Part shown: piece after piece, positions 31,704-42,085 of the stretch
Layout of the letters: each line of letters starts with the position of its first letter
Position numbering within the stretch: the first letter of the stretch is position 1
NCBI GenBank assembly: GCA_047495785.1
Contig: JBLDXI010000015.1
Coordinates: 2,294,001-2,358,000 of the forward strand
Source of the DNA: Lepidodermella squamata
Taxonomy: Eukaryota > Gastrotricha
Length of the DNA stretch: 64,000 nt
Direction: 5' to 3'
The notes under the pieces: generated by a model
The model's input: only the letters and a program-made list of their open reading frames with translations
Databases searched by the model: none
Told to the model about the DNA's origin: nothing
Made by a program: the position numbers and the translations under genes

Positions 31704-32137
31704 GCGGTCTGATCGGAGATCAACGGCATCAAGCGAGAAAGATGCATATGAGACCGAAATGGAAACCATGAACTGAAAATATGCTTGTTAAAGATTGCAA
31801 TGATGTTAAGCGAATATTTTTGAATAAGCATCATCGGCGGTAAAACTTAATTCATCAATTAAAAAATGTGCATTTTATTTGTACTTGAATTGAAAAAATT
31901 GGATGCTTTTTCTAATTTTTCCAATTGAAGAAATCGGTGCTAATTTGGTTCTACGCTATTTGCGCAAACGAAAAAATATCAAGGGCTTTGGAGCAGCGAT
32001 TAAACAGCAACATGAAAAAGAAGCAAAACGACAGAAGAGCTAATAAAATTATATACTCTAACCATTTACTGCAGCAACGAAATATGTGTTTATTACTACT
32101 CATAAGCCTTTACCTTTAGATGAGCTTATTATATGCG
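31704..32137. other. Intergenic region before tRNA-Phe copy 2
   Basis: Non-coding. Bases 32098-32137 (CCTTTACCTTTAGATGAGC...) resemble the flank before tRNA-Phe copy 1 (GACCTTTAGCTGAAGAG), suggesting that the tRNA was duplicated together with its upstream flank. Confidence 0.4.
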
Positions 32138-32210
32138 GCCGAGATAGCTCAGTTGGGAGAGCGTTAGACTGAAGATCTAAAGGTCCCTGGTTCGATCCCG
32201 GGTCTCGGCG
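32138..32210 (+). tRNA. tRNA-Phe(GAA), copy 2
   Basis: Identical over all 73 nt to the gene at 24748-24820 (acceptor GCCGAGA/TCTCGGC, anticodon loop CTGAAGA). It is followed by a run of seven or more T, a likely RNA polymerase III stop. Confidence 0.95.
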
Positions 32211-32366
32211 ATCTCTTTTTTTACTTTTTATTTTTTTTCAGTTTTTTCCAGCCTGATTGCGAGAAATGAAGATGACACGTGCCGAAGAATAACTTATGAA
32301 TGGCTAAGCGTAACAAATAAAATAACAATTTAAGCAGATTTTTCACTATTTTTCGTTTTCTATAAA

Positions 32367-33798
32367 ATGCGTAAGCAAGTGATATTCAACTCAGCGCTTA
32401 GAGTGCTCTGCTTAGCAGTAATAGCATTTGTTACTTTCATTAGCTTCACGTCTGATAATAAAACTGGCGACAAATCACTTGCAAATATCTTTCAAAGCCT
32501 TGCCGGAAATGAATGTGACGAACCGTGGCCTGATATGGAGCTGTTTTTAACCACACCCTCGAGAGGCGATGGCTCCGATGAAGTCCTAAACTGGTTCCTA
32601 CCCTCCTTAACAACATTCTGGCCAACAAACCAGCAATTAAGACTGCTAATTGCCACCGATAAAGAAGATCCGGATGTTGGAAATTTCACGTCTAAAGTTG
32701 AGAAACAAGCTCGAGATTCATTCCCAGGAATTCAGGTCCGAAGCGTGTTAACACAACGGGTGTTTGAATGCTTTGGCTGGGACAAGTCTCAGTGGCTCAA
32801 ATTTTGGGCTGATAACTTCACCAATGCGACCTATGTGGCTTTTGTCGACACGGATTCGGTTTTTACGACGCGGTTAACAAAGCGGGATTTGTTCATTGAT
32901 GGTAAACCAGTATTGAGGCCGATGTATGGAAAGCCGAGGGTGGGATGGAGTGGGAACTGGAATTTAATACCTGGCAACACTCTTAAATACACGGGAATGT
33001 ATGGTGAGTGAGAAGGATTTCAATTTTTTTGTTTAAAATTATTTTCGAAATTAAAAAAATTGAAAAAATTTGGAAAATTTCCGAAATTGAAATTTTCAAA
33101 CCTAACGATTTTTTATGAATTTTATAATTAAATTATGAATTAATTTAAAAAATTTAAATTTAAATTTAAATTTTTTTTAATGGTTTTTCTCTGTTTCAGA
33201 GCCTTTTAATTGCATGTCCTTCTTCCCTGTCATCATCAAGCTGAAACACATAATTTTCGCTCGAGAACTGTTCCGTACCTACAACAAGAAGGCAACATTT
33301 GACGAAGCTTTCGAGCCTCTTCACCACCACAATTTCTACTCCGAGTACAATATGATGTGCGCTACAATTTGGTGGCATTTCCGCGACGAGTACTACTGGG
33401 TCATTAACGAGGTCGAACTCGGCTGGACTGGCCCAGTCCCGCCTGGACAGGTTGCGAATTTCTCACATGCTGGCATCACTCCTCAAATGCTGAGCCGAAT
33501 TAGGCCGCATTTGACCCTTCACTACACCTATGTGCCGTTTGTCGAAAAACCTGAGGCCTATCGAGATGTTTTGAGGAAGGGGTATTGCTACGGCCTGACT
33601 GAGGCGGAGAGAAAAACAGCGCCGGATTACTGCTCGTCATTTCCCGATCCGAAACTTTCTGTCAACGAGCATGAATTCTGCTTTGAATATGACAATTTTT
33701 CGAAACGGCCAGGTGCTTTCCAGGCTCATTTGCAACGCATCGAGCGGAACGAGCGGTGCCCGCATACTTGGAACAAAGTTATGGTTGAAAAGTTATAG
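32367..33798 (+). CDS. DUF6492-like putative glycosyltransferase, type II membrane protein, copy 1
   Basis: Two exons, 32367-33003 and 33200-33798, with a 196-nt AT-rich intron (GTGAGT to TTTCAG); the product is 411 aa. Residues 10-28 form a signal-anchor helix, so the bulk should face the Golgi lumen. The catalytic-looking core contains WLKFWADNFTNATYVAFVDTDSVF, in which DTD is a likely metal/nucleotide-sugar DxD site. Exon 2 begins with FNCMSFFPVIIKLKHI and later WWHFRDEYYWVINEVE, patterns I associate with DUF6492 proteins; acceptor and product are unknown. The paralogue at 45626-47235 has the intron at the same place and phase. AATAAA follows at about 33813. Confidence 0.75.
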
Positions 33799-33829
33799 CG
33801 AGTAATTTATTGAATAAATGGAAGAAATA

Positions 33830-34208
33830 AAAAATAGAATAAGAATAAACTAATTGGAAGTTTTTATTGGATTATCCTTTCAATGATTTGAGTTTTCTCG
33901 TTTTCTAGGCACAAAAATCTAGGCACGTTAATTTCTATAAAATCAGTAAAAAAACACTCCCCTCCCCCAAAAAAAATATTCCCAAAAGTTTTTGGAATTT
34001 TTGGAAATTTACTGATTTTATAGTGCGTCAAGGGTTCCTGAACTGAATTCTTTACAATTGGTTCAAATTTTTTCAATTTTTCAAATGAACACCTTATTTT
34101 TCTTACGATGATTTAATTTATAACATGAAATTGAAAATACTTTTTATTTTATCGCCCCAAAAATGCCTCATATTTCCAACTTATCTCAACGCTGAATTGC
34201 TTTTGTCA
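33830..34208. other. Convergent intergenic region
   Basis: AT-rich sequence between two convergent genes. It holds TTTATT at about 34143-34148, the minus-strand poly(A) signal of the next gene. No ORF is credible. Confidence 0.4.
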
Positions 34209-35540
34209 TTAAAAATATCTGATAGAATAACCCGCGACGTAGCCGTAGTCGCTCGCAACAAGTAATGTTCCACTGCTGTAAGCGAATTGTGATGCCGGGC
34301 CAACAGTCAATCTCACTGCCGCGGCAGACGGTGCCAGCACTCTAACCCCAGCTGAAGAACTGTGGTCGATAGCGAGAAAAACGGTCTGATTCGTGTTCCG
34401 AATTGCTAGAATTTGCCCATACGGACTGGGGAATTTAGAGACAGGCCCGAAAATCGACCTAGGCACGCCATCTTCGCGTAAATAGAAGCGCCTCAAAATT
34501 CCATCGCCACACATTTGGTACAAATCGCCAAGGTCAGCATCCAGTACTAGAGACGGATATTGATCAAATTTACTGGATTTTCCGGCTCGAATCAATTCGC
34601 AGCCTTCTGTGATCCACAGTGGAAGGTGATCAGGGTTATTGATGTCTATTCCCAATAGCCGATAACTATCACCCGGGTTGTGCTCATCATAGGCAGCTGT
34701 TATCAACATTGAACGGTTATTCGTGCGATCCGACTTCGAGATCACCGCAGCTAAAGGTAGGCCAATTCTCGAGTTCGTACAACCCGTTCCAACGGTGCTA
34801 TTCCATAACACTAGAGACTTGACTAGATCAATCTCCCCTACTCCTCCACTCGCGTAGAAAAGTCGACCCGTTGAACTGACAGTTAGCGCGAAATTGCTGC
34901 ATAAACTTAAATCATTGCGTAGCAAAGACAGTTTTGAGACTTCAACACCTTTGCTAATACTCAAGCCATAGATATTAATAGACCACTGGGAAATGCAAGG
35001 GAAGGCTATCAATCCTTCATTTTCAAGAACAGCAACTCCAGTTCGAAGGGACGGTCCGCTAGCTGGGTCGATACCGCCCATGATGGAGCCACGCCAGCTC
35101 CACCTTGATGTTAAATTCGCTGGTTCGAAAGCTTGCAAAACCGCTGTGTCGTTTGACCGAAAATAGCAGGCTAGAAATACAAGTTCTTCGGGGTTGGTTA
35201 TCCCAGTCAGTGATACGTCAAAACATTCCTGATAGCCATTAGCATTAGTGATGACTGATTTCAAGACTTTGCCGGTAAGTTTGTCAATTTTGAACAGCTT
35301 ATTACTGCTGGTGAGAGTTGAAGCGACATATACTGCGTTGCCCATGATTATCATGTTTGATGGATTTCGCACATTAGCTGTCCAGTTTAGCTGAGCTTGG
35401 AAGCTGTTGTAGGATGACTTGGATGTAACAAGGAACGAGTGGTCTTGCCCACCGCCGAAACCAAGCCAGTTTCCATCATCAATTGCAATGACAATCGAAC
35501 ATAACAATGAAGCTGAAACTAACCCTGCAAGTAAGTTCAT
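34209..35540 (-). CDS. Secreted protein, probable beta-propeller, unknown function
   Basis: Single exon, 443 aa. Residues 1-19 form a signal peptide. The rest consists of repeated beta-rich blocks of about 45-60 residues with recurring patterns such as GNAVYVASTL...LFKIDKLTGKVL and GDLYQMCGDGILRRF. Such patterns typify PQQ/quinoprotein-like or YVTN beta-propellers. There are several N-glycosylation sites and a few Cys (for example YQECF, FLACYF). No transmembrane segment and no catalytic motif are visible. I cannot assign a function; binding or scaffold roles are common for such folds. Confidence 0.7.
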   Translation of the reverse strand: MNLLAGLVSASLLCSIVIAIDDGNWLGFGGGQDHSFLVTSKSSYNSFQAQLNWTANVRNPSNMIIMGNAVYVASTLTSSNKLFKIDKLTGKVLKSVITNANGYQECFDVSLTGITNPEELVFLACYFRSNDTAVLQAFEPANLTSRWSWRGSIMGGIDPASGPSLRTGVAVLENEGLIAFPCISQWSINIYGLSISKGVEVSKLSLLRNDLSLCSNFALTVSSTGRLFYASGGVGEIDLVKSLVLWNSTVGTGCTNSRIGLPLAAVISKSDRTNNRSMLITAAYDEHNPGDSYRLLGIDINNPDHLPLWITEGCELIRAGKSSKFDQYPSLVLDADLGDLYQMCGDGILRRFYLREDGVPRSIFGPVSKFPSPYGQILAIRNTNQTVFLAIDHSSSAGVRVLAPSAAAVRLTVGPASQFAYSSGTLLVASDYGYVAGYSIRYF

Positions 35541-36240
35541 TCTATATTAATTTCGGTAAAATAAGGCGGGTTAAATTCCAGGCATTTTTAGAAATTGGAT
35601 GCACCAAGCATGACATTCATCTATTGATATCGTTGTCTTGGATCATATTATAAGGCTTTGGTAAGCACTAATGAGGTAACGTGAGTTGTGTGAGATTGGT
35701 GTTCTTTTTGAATCAAAGATTTCAGGATTTCAAGACCAGGGCCAACACATTGCTCATATCCTGCTCAGAAGAGGACGAAACAAGTTATTCTAATTGTGTA
35801 ACAGTCGTCGTGAAATCGATAGATGAAAAGGTGGAAATAATTCCACGGATACAAGCAAGAAATAGCTTTGCCTAATTCTGACGGATTCAGGTGGACTTTA
35901 CATTAAAACGCATTGCTTTACCCGGACTTCGCATAATACGGACGAATTTCTGTGGCGCGCTCTTTGTCCGGTTTATTCAAAAAGTAATGTATCTCCAAAG
36001 GTTTTATGGCTAACAAAATTCTGTGACCGCACGTATACCGCGTCAACCACCACAAGAATGAAACGTTCCGTCAAGCCTAAGGACTCGCCAACAGCGATCA
36101 CAATAATTGTCGCCTCGAGTCGCTATCTAATTACCAACAAGTCGCGACGCACACCCGGCGGACGTGACGCATCAAGGCGTGCACGTGGAAGTTAGAGGCA
36201 ACAAGCTAATTGCCAATTAGAATGATCGGAGGTGGGCAAA
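35541..36240. other. Intergenic region, probably including the 5' part of a solo LTR
   Basis: No gene is recognised. The short ORF 35681-35875 has no motif. The 5' boundary of the LTR described next could not be found and probably lies in this stretch. Confidence 0.35.
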
Positions 36241-36560
36241 CAGCCTTTCTTCCCGGCTTATATAATAACCTCAAATTGGCCTGATAAATCAGTCTTGTAG
36301 TTTAGTGCTTTGGTACTGTGGACTGCGGTGCTAGATTATCAATAAAATCACTATTGTGGAAAAGGTTGACTTTTGCTGAGAAGAACCCTCTTACATACTG
36401 GTGGCAGCGGTGGGACCCGCGTTTCATTCTTGTCCTGGTTGACACGGAACGTGATCACATTTCTGATAACGGATTTGAATCGAGCGTCAAAAGTTACCCC
36501 GTCGAGGTCGTATCTCGATGATGAATTGTCGATTACCGGTAGCTGATCGACTGATTGATT
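36241..36560 (+). mobile_element. LTR-retrotransposon relic: LTR 3' part and primer-binding site
   Basis: A TATA-like TATATAATAA (about 36259-36268), AATAAA at 36341-36346 and a terminal ...TTACA (36395) look like the 3' part of an LTR. Three bases later, 36399-36415 (TGGTGGCAGCGGTGGGA) is complementary to the CCA-bearing 3' end I know for animal tRNA-Leu(AAG/TAG). Such a site is a retroviral-type primer-binding site. No gag/pol ORF follows, so only the 5' end of an element survives. Confidence 0.6.
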
Positions 36561-37119
36561 TTCACTATTTTTCCTTATTTGTACGATTCAGCCTGATTCA
36601 GTGGGCCAACAATCGCGATTAATTCGATTCGATTAAGATTCATAGCCCCATTTAACCACTTCATAAAAAATAATCGTTGCGCATCACTAGTGTACAGTCG
36701 GAGTTCTTCCGCGACGTGAACGAGATCCGACCAATCGCTTTTGATGGAAATTTGAAATCGAGAACAGAAGAAGAAAAATCGCATATATACTTTTTATTAG
36801 ATATCTGTTTGACCACATAGGGGCCAACAGTCAAAGACTCGGCCTATTGAATTTTGAAGTCGTGGATTTTCCATTATGAATCCATGTGTAGGGAGCAGGC
36901 AAAAAAAGCTTAGCTGCAAAATTGCATTTCCCGCAATAAAGGTTCCAGGCCCTGGCAGCTGATATTGCTCGGGGAGACGGGGCGAGAGAGTTTGTTTGGG
37001 TTTTTTTGTTAATAAAAGCTGTGCCCACCACGATATTTGCTTTCAGTTCCAACTCAAGATCGACAGGTAAGCAAATAACGAAAGCGATCACACGTTAACA
37101 TTTAGCGAGTTACATTGCC
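36561..37119. other. Upstream region of the Cys-loop receptor gene
   Basis: Non-coding. Short ORFs on either strand have no recognisable motif. No clear TATA box lies near the ATG at 37120. Confidence 0.35.
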
Positions 37120-38304
37120 ATGCAAGTATTATTGTTTTACCTTCTTTTCAATGTATTTGGGTCGTCGTACGAATCTCTAGAAAACTTGGCGATTGCAGAT
37201 TTGATCAAAAACCGCTACATTCAGTATTGCCCATCCTTGGTATCAAATTCCCTGATAGTTGACCATGCCGTAATAGCAAATACCACAAAACCCCTGCCGA
37301 TTTCAGTTTCTTTAAGCTTGGTCCGATTCGTCGAAATCGACGACGTTCAACAACGCTTGTCTGTAAATGCACTGATGGTGATTTCATGGAAACTGCCCTG
37401 TGTGATACCGCTTTGCGAAGAGATTCTGCCTGGAGATTTATGCCGCAAAACGCAACCGGATTTACTTGGTTTCATAACTCCAGCCGCAGAGATATGGACT
37501 CCTTATGTGCCGCTGATATCAGCCTATCAATCACCCAGAGTGAAGCTGGGATTGAAGGAGCCGATTTACATTTACCCATTAGTCAGCAATCAGGTCGAAT
37601 GGACTATTCTGGATCGCTTCGATATATCGTGCTCAGCATTTAGTTATCGCAAATTCCCCTTCGACACCCAGCACTGTTCAGCTATTTTTCAACCGATGGA
37701 GCTCCCCAAGGAAGTTGACTACAACCTACAAAAATTTGAAGTTGAATCCTCGTCCAGAGATTCGTTTCTCACACAGACAGACATTTGGACGTTAGTTGAG
37801 CCGCTAAGATCAAATTTGACGATCAGACAGGTGGAAAATGGCAAAACCGAAAATTATGTTTTAAATTTCACGATGGCATTTCGTCGCAAAAGTCACTATT
37901 ATACCTGTAACATTTTCATACCCTCGATCACTCTATTTTTTCTGCCCATCATTAGCTTGCTATCAGGGCCCTCCCAGTCAGACCGTTCAGCGTTTTGTGT
38001 TACTGTCGTGCTATCTTATACTGTGATGTTGTCGATGATATTTGGCATGATACCTAAAACATCCGAGCCAGTATACCTGATATACATGGTGACGATCAAA
38101 TTCGTGGCAGCTGTTTTCATAACGGCTTACATTTCTCTGAGTCAGTGGTTTTACAAGGGAGCGAGCGAACGAACGATCAAGCTGTTCGGCACTGGGCGAG
38201 AGTTGCAAGTTCAGCAATTTGTTGACCTTATCATAGCCGTTACGGTGGCTTTCTTTGTTACATGCTGCGAATCAGCTCTGCTTGTTCTTATGATTTACGG
38301 ATAA
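37120..38304 (+). CDS. Cys-loop ligand-gated ion channel subunit (nicotinic-type, divergent)
   Basis: Single exon, 394 aa. A signal peptide of about 15 residues precedes the extracellular domain. The signature Cys-loop is present (CSAFSYRKFPFDTQHC, 14 residues between the two Cys, about 170-186), with the FPFD motif. M1 (about 262-284), M2 (about 293-317), M3 (about 322-348) and M4 (about 370-392) are clear; the M3-M4 loop is very short (about 25 residues). There is no adjacent Cys pair in loop C, so this is not a typical alpha acetylcholine-binding subunit. The region before M2 (PSQSDRSAF) has neither the GEK of cation channels nor the PAR of anion channels. Agonist and ion selectivity are therefore open. 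The lack of introns suggests retrocopy ancestry or intron loss. Confidence 0.85.
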   Translation: MQVLLFYLLFNVFGSSYESLENLAIADLIKNRYIQYCPSLVSNSLIVDHAVIANTTKPLPISVSLSLVRFVEIDDVQQRLSVNALMVISWKLPCVIPLCEEILPGDLCRKTQPDLLGFITPAAEIWTPYVPLISAYQSPRVKLGLKEPIYIYPLVSNQVEWTILDRFDISCSAFSYRKFPFDTQHCSAIFQPMELPKEVDYNLQKFEVESSSRDSFLTQTDIWTLVEPLRSNLTIRQVENGKTENYVLNFTMAFRRKSHYYTCNIFIPSITLFFLPIISLLSGPSQSDRSAFCVTVVLSYTVMLSMIFGMIPKTSEPVYLIYMVTIKFVAAVFITAYISLSQWFYKGASERTIKLFGTGRELQVQQFVDLIIAVTVAFFVTCCESALLVLMIYG

Positions 38305-38680
38305 TATATTGGAATTTTGCTGAAAATAGATTTATTGAAATAGACCAGTCGCAAGGATCTATTTAAGAATTTACACTCCGGAAGGGATTCCCTGTTATAT
38401 AGGCTACCTCTACAGTAACTCGTCAGATCGTATTCGCTGGCGCCGTCTGGCAGGGCTACTTTTCAGTTTCGTTTCTTCGAGCCAAATGGCCTGCAGCTGT
38501 AAAGATGGAGGTTGATGTTTTTGTGGTTGAGGGATCCTGCTACAGGTTGGGATTCGCTGGCTTTGCCCTGTGGGCTTGAGCGACTTGTCTATAGGGTATA
38601 GGGTTTGCAACCCAAAAAATAGTCCGTTTATTGAATTTATTGATGTCCTTTAGAGAATAATGTAGGTAAATGTCCTAATA
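38305..38680. other. 3' flank of the Cys-loop receptor gene, no gene seen
   Basis: Non-coding stretch up to the MITE. The small minus-strand ORF at 38410-38610 has no recognisable motif. Confidence 0.35.
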
Positions 38681-38874
38681 TCGCGACTTCCGCGCCAGAA
38701 CAGTGTGCCGGAAATAGAAACAAATGGCGTAATGCATTTGATGCCCAGAAAAAACTGGTATTCAGCTATTTTTCTAGCGATCAGGCACGCGACTGACTTG
38801 GCGGAGATGCAAAAAGTTAGTTTTACGCCATTTGTTTCTATTTCCGGCACACTGTTCTGGCGCGGAAGTCGCGA
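38681..38874. mobile_element. MITE with perfect 52-bp terminal inverted repeats, TA target
   Basis: A 194-bp element: bases 38681-38732 (TCGCGACTTCCGCGCC...) are the exact reverse complement of 38823-38874, and both ends are flanked by TA. The 90-bp interior is unrelated to any ORF. The structure (long TIRs, TA duplication, small size) fits a Tc1/mariner-type MITE. The transcript would fold into a strong hairpin. Apparent mirror-image ORFs on both strands here come from the inverted repeat. Confidence 0.85.
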
Positions 38875-39037
38875 TATGATCCTTCCGCGTCTCGTAATTC
38901 GCTAAGCCAAGGCGCCCAAGAAGTCACATATGGTAAGTTTGAAAACATGGTTCAACCCAGCCTTTCATGCAGGCCCATATGGAACGCACTGGAATAATGT
39001 GAAAGTCAGACAAAAGGAGAGATGAAAATCGCTGAAA

Positions 39038-39538
39038 TCAGCTGGAAGGAAGGCAGTTCGTGAAAGCGTTTTTTATGGTGTCAAATGCCCAACTTCCAAA
39101 TCGAAGGACCCCTATTTTCGTCAATACTGTACCGACAATTCCGATCGCCCAGCGTAGCGCCGCTGCCTGTATCAAGCTGCCACCAAACATGCCCAGTCCC
39201 ATTAGCAGAATGCCGACAATTACCAGGAATAGACCGAATGCTACAGTCGGCGTCATTTTGTCCTTCAGAACTTCGACGGCAATGTTCCAGCAAACCTTGG
39301 CCATATCAATGAAGGTCCTTTCATCCGTTATTTTGCGAGAAAGATCCGCTGTAACATTGACAAGCTTCTGCCCGTCGTCCGTTTGAATTAGCTGAGCAAG
39401 CGTTTGATACAGTTCTTCAAAGTTTTGCTGCACCTCGGGATTTGTGGCAAAATTAGTTCCTCGTAGCGCGCCGTCGACTATCTTCCTAGCCTCAGGAACA
39501 ACTTGTCCTGCTGCAATTACAGGCGATGGTGATGACAT
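39038..39538 (-). CDS. Small membrane protein of unknown family
   Basis: Single exon, 166 aa from the ATG at 39538. Residues 1-85 are soluble and helical with no signal peptide. A Gly-rich hydrophobic helix (about 97-121, GLFLVIVGILLMGLGMFGGSLI) and a second weaker one (about 125-147) suggest a hairpin-type membrane anchor near the C-terminus. One Cys lies mid-protein and one near the end. I recognise no family. The length and uninterrupted frame suggest a genuine gene, perhaps a membrane-shaping or apoptosis-type tail-anchored protein, but that is a guess from the topology. Confidence 0.6.
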   Translation of the reverse strand: MSSPSPVIAAGQVVPEARKIVDGALRGTNFATNPEVQQNFEELYQTLAQLIQTDDGQKLVNVTADLSRKITDERTFIDMAKVCWNIAVEVLKDKMTPTVAFGLFLVIVGILLMGLGMFGGSLIQAAALRWAIGIVGTVLTKIGVLRFGSWAFDTIKNAFTNCLPSS

Positions 39539-40591
39539 AGCTATTGATTGATGAGTGAAATCAGTTCCACTGCTTCTATAAATCCCGTGTAACTTATAAT
39601 GATAATCAAAATTTGAGGAAAGGAAAAGAGTGGTTAATAGTCTTTATCTAGTGGTAAATGGTGCTTCAATAGAAGTAAGTGCGGTGCTTTAATCGCGCAG
39701 GTATGACTCATATTACAGTGCTCCCGCGATAACTCCAACCCGCTATCCGCAAACACAATTGTAGTCATCTCAATTTGTGGTCTTATCTGAACAAGTTAAC
39801 AAAACACCCAAGTATAATTTCATTTTATCACTAAAAAGAAATGAGAGACATAATTTACAAACAAGAGAAACCTTTCAATGTCAATAAATCCTTGTTAAAT
39901 TATGGCTCAATTTCACGTAGCAAATTCGTATTGGGCAATTGCGAGGTAATTTAGTCTAATTTAGCCTAAGTTTGAACAATTCTAACTCGTGTTGAGTCAA
40001 ACCTGCAAATCTGTCGAACTTTACTATCTTTGAACGCCAAGGTGCCAGCTTCCAGCTTTGCATCGGTAGGATGATGGAAGACCTGCTGTTCACTGTGAAA
40101 CAATCGAGCGGAATGTCGATACTTGCGATAATTGACGATTTTGAAAGGCTGGAAAATTCTTCTACGGCGCAGTCTCTTCCTCAAAGTTCTACCTAAATAA
40201 TTAACCCGATAAAGCCCTTCCCCAGAATTTAGCCATACAAAACCTTGACCTGATCTTCGCACCTGATTCTTAAATTCTTAAATGGGAATATATTAAAAAA
40301 ATCGGAAATATCATTTTAGCTACTAAAATTTTAGCTTGAATCTAAAGTGGGATTTCAGCGACCTTTTCACTGCTTTGCTCAGAATAGTGATTTTTTGAAA
40401 CTGCGAACCTCTTTCACCAGTTTTTCCTGAGACCTGCACGGATAGCAGCAGCTCGGTTTTGTCTTGGAAATTCTTAGGTAATTTAGTGAGTCTAGAGTCT
40501 CCATCAAAAAAGATAATCAGTCGATCAAATCAATCGCAAACGTTCGCTTTATTTCATCGAATTCGTGTCAGTATAAATTTTTAGAAGGGCT
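39539..40591. other. Intergenic region with one doubtful small ORF
   Basis: It holds the minus-strand ORF 39966-40262 (98 codons, strongly basic in the middle, RKRLRRRRIF), which has no recognisable motif or clear promoter and may be chance or a fragment. Nothing else is recognised. Confidence 0.4.
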
Positions 40592-41197
40592 CTAAAGCTT
40601 AATCACCATTATCTCCAGCTTACCAGCCCAAACAGGGTAGAAAATGATTGCGAAACTGCTGAATGAGTAAGCGATTTCCATGCACGCCAGTGTTAGCCAT
40701 TGATTCACCCACTTATTGACTGCTGCCATAAGAAAAAATCCTCCTCCAAATATTGTTGCGGCATTTAAGACCGCAATCCTTACGGTTGAGACATCTAAGC
40801 GAAACATTGCATGCGTGATTAGTATTTTTGTTTCGAAAAGCCGAGCGACAGAGATAACTAACAACATCAGATTACATCCATGAAAGCCAGCGGACCATGC
40901 TGGTAAGTCTTTAGCGTAGCATCGCTCTGACGCATTCGTGTAGTAGGTGTCAAGTTCAAAATCAAAGGAAACATCACTAGTTTCCACCAATCTTCTTATA
41001 GGGTCAGAAACTAGGAGCCAGACAATGAGGAAAATTGCGCACGTGATTAAACAGATACCAACTACCCTAGTCTCATAGATCGCCATGCGCTTTGAAGTTT
41101 GATTCAAAGATCTCCTGCTTTTAGTAAAACATTGATGAAATTTCGACCTTTGTGAACCTGTTTCCCTCCGCCGCTGCTCCGTTAAACTCACCAGGGT

Positions 41198-41639
41198 CAT
41201 GTGACGTAGATAGGACGCCGCACTCAGAGCACGCCGGCAGACAAGAAGACGTGTTCACTTTTTCCCTCATTAATATTCAGAATATTTTGCAGCTTAAAAA
41301 AAATAAAATGGCGGGGCTCAATTCAAAGTTGATTAATAATTAAAATTTATTATTTTAAAATTAATTAGTTCAAGTTTCAAAGATCGCAAAAAGTAGTGAT
41401 TTGGCGCGGTTTCCGAGACGTTACAAAGAGGAGATGCATTTTTAAACATCAATTCAGCTGATGAAATGGCAGCATCTGCTCAAAATTACACAGAAATAGC
41501 ACCAGAATTATTTGAGTGGAAAATAATGACATGATTCATCTCATTAAATTTGAAACGATGAACTTTGCCCCTTATTAGTCTGACTTCAGTTTTTCGTGTC
41601 CGAAAACCTCTTAGTGCGGCGTCCTATCTACGTCACATG
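41198..41639. mobile_element. MITE with 8-bp target-site duplication (hAT-like)
   Basis: The ends carry a 27-bp perfect TIR beginning CATGTGACGTAGATAGGACG. Identical 8-base duplications, ACCAGGGT, flank it at 41190-41197 and 41640-41647. An 8-bp duplication is typical of hAT-superfamily insertion. The 442-bp interior is AT-rich and non-coding. It lies inside intracellular loop 2 of receptor locus 3. Confidence 0.85.
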
Positions 41640-42085
41640 ACCAGGGTTAGTGATCTAAAGCATAGTACTCCATTTATAACAGAAAACCCAATAACTGGAA
41701 GGATTGCTATCCATGAGCAATCATTTTGCGGTAGAGTTTGAGCAAGTACGGCTAAATCTACGGTCATACATCCTAAAGCTATGAATAAACCTCCTGGAAA
41801 GTCGAAAAATACAGCAAAATAGTTGGCTTTGTAGATGGAGATACCATACGCTTTGATGACAACACCAATTTTAACAACCAAAAGAGTGCAGCGATACAAG
41901 AGAGGATTATTATGACCTCTTTTGGCATCTTTAAGCTGATGATCTCGATTCGTGACAGATCCTTCGGTGGTAATCCAGACTTCGTTGCCCAGAGAGGCGG
42001 TATGGGTAGATTCCCATAGGGCTCAATGGCAAAATTCGACAAATTCAAGCTTAGATTCGGATCTTTCATGAACACGTTATAAATA

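Noticed and set aside
38650-38905. Two opposed ORFs sharing the same peptide
   Set aside because: Product of the 52-bp perfect inverted repeat of the MITE, not genes.
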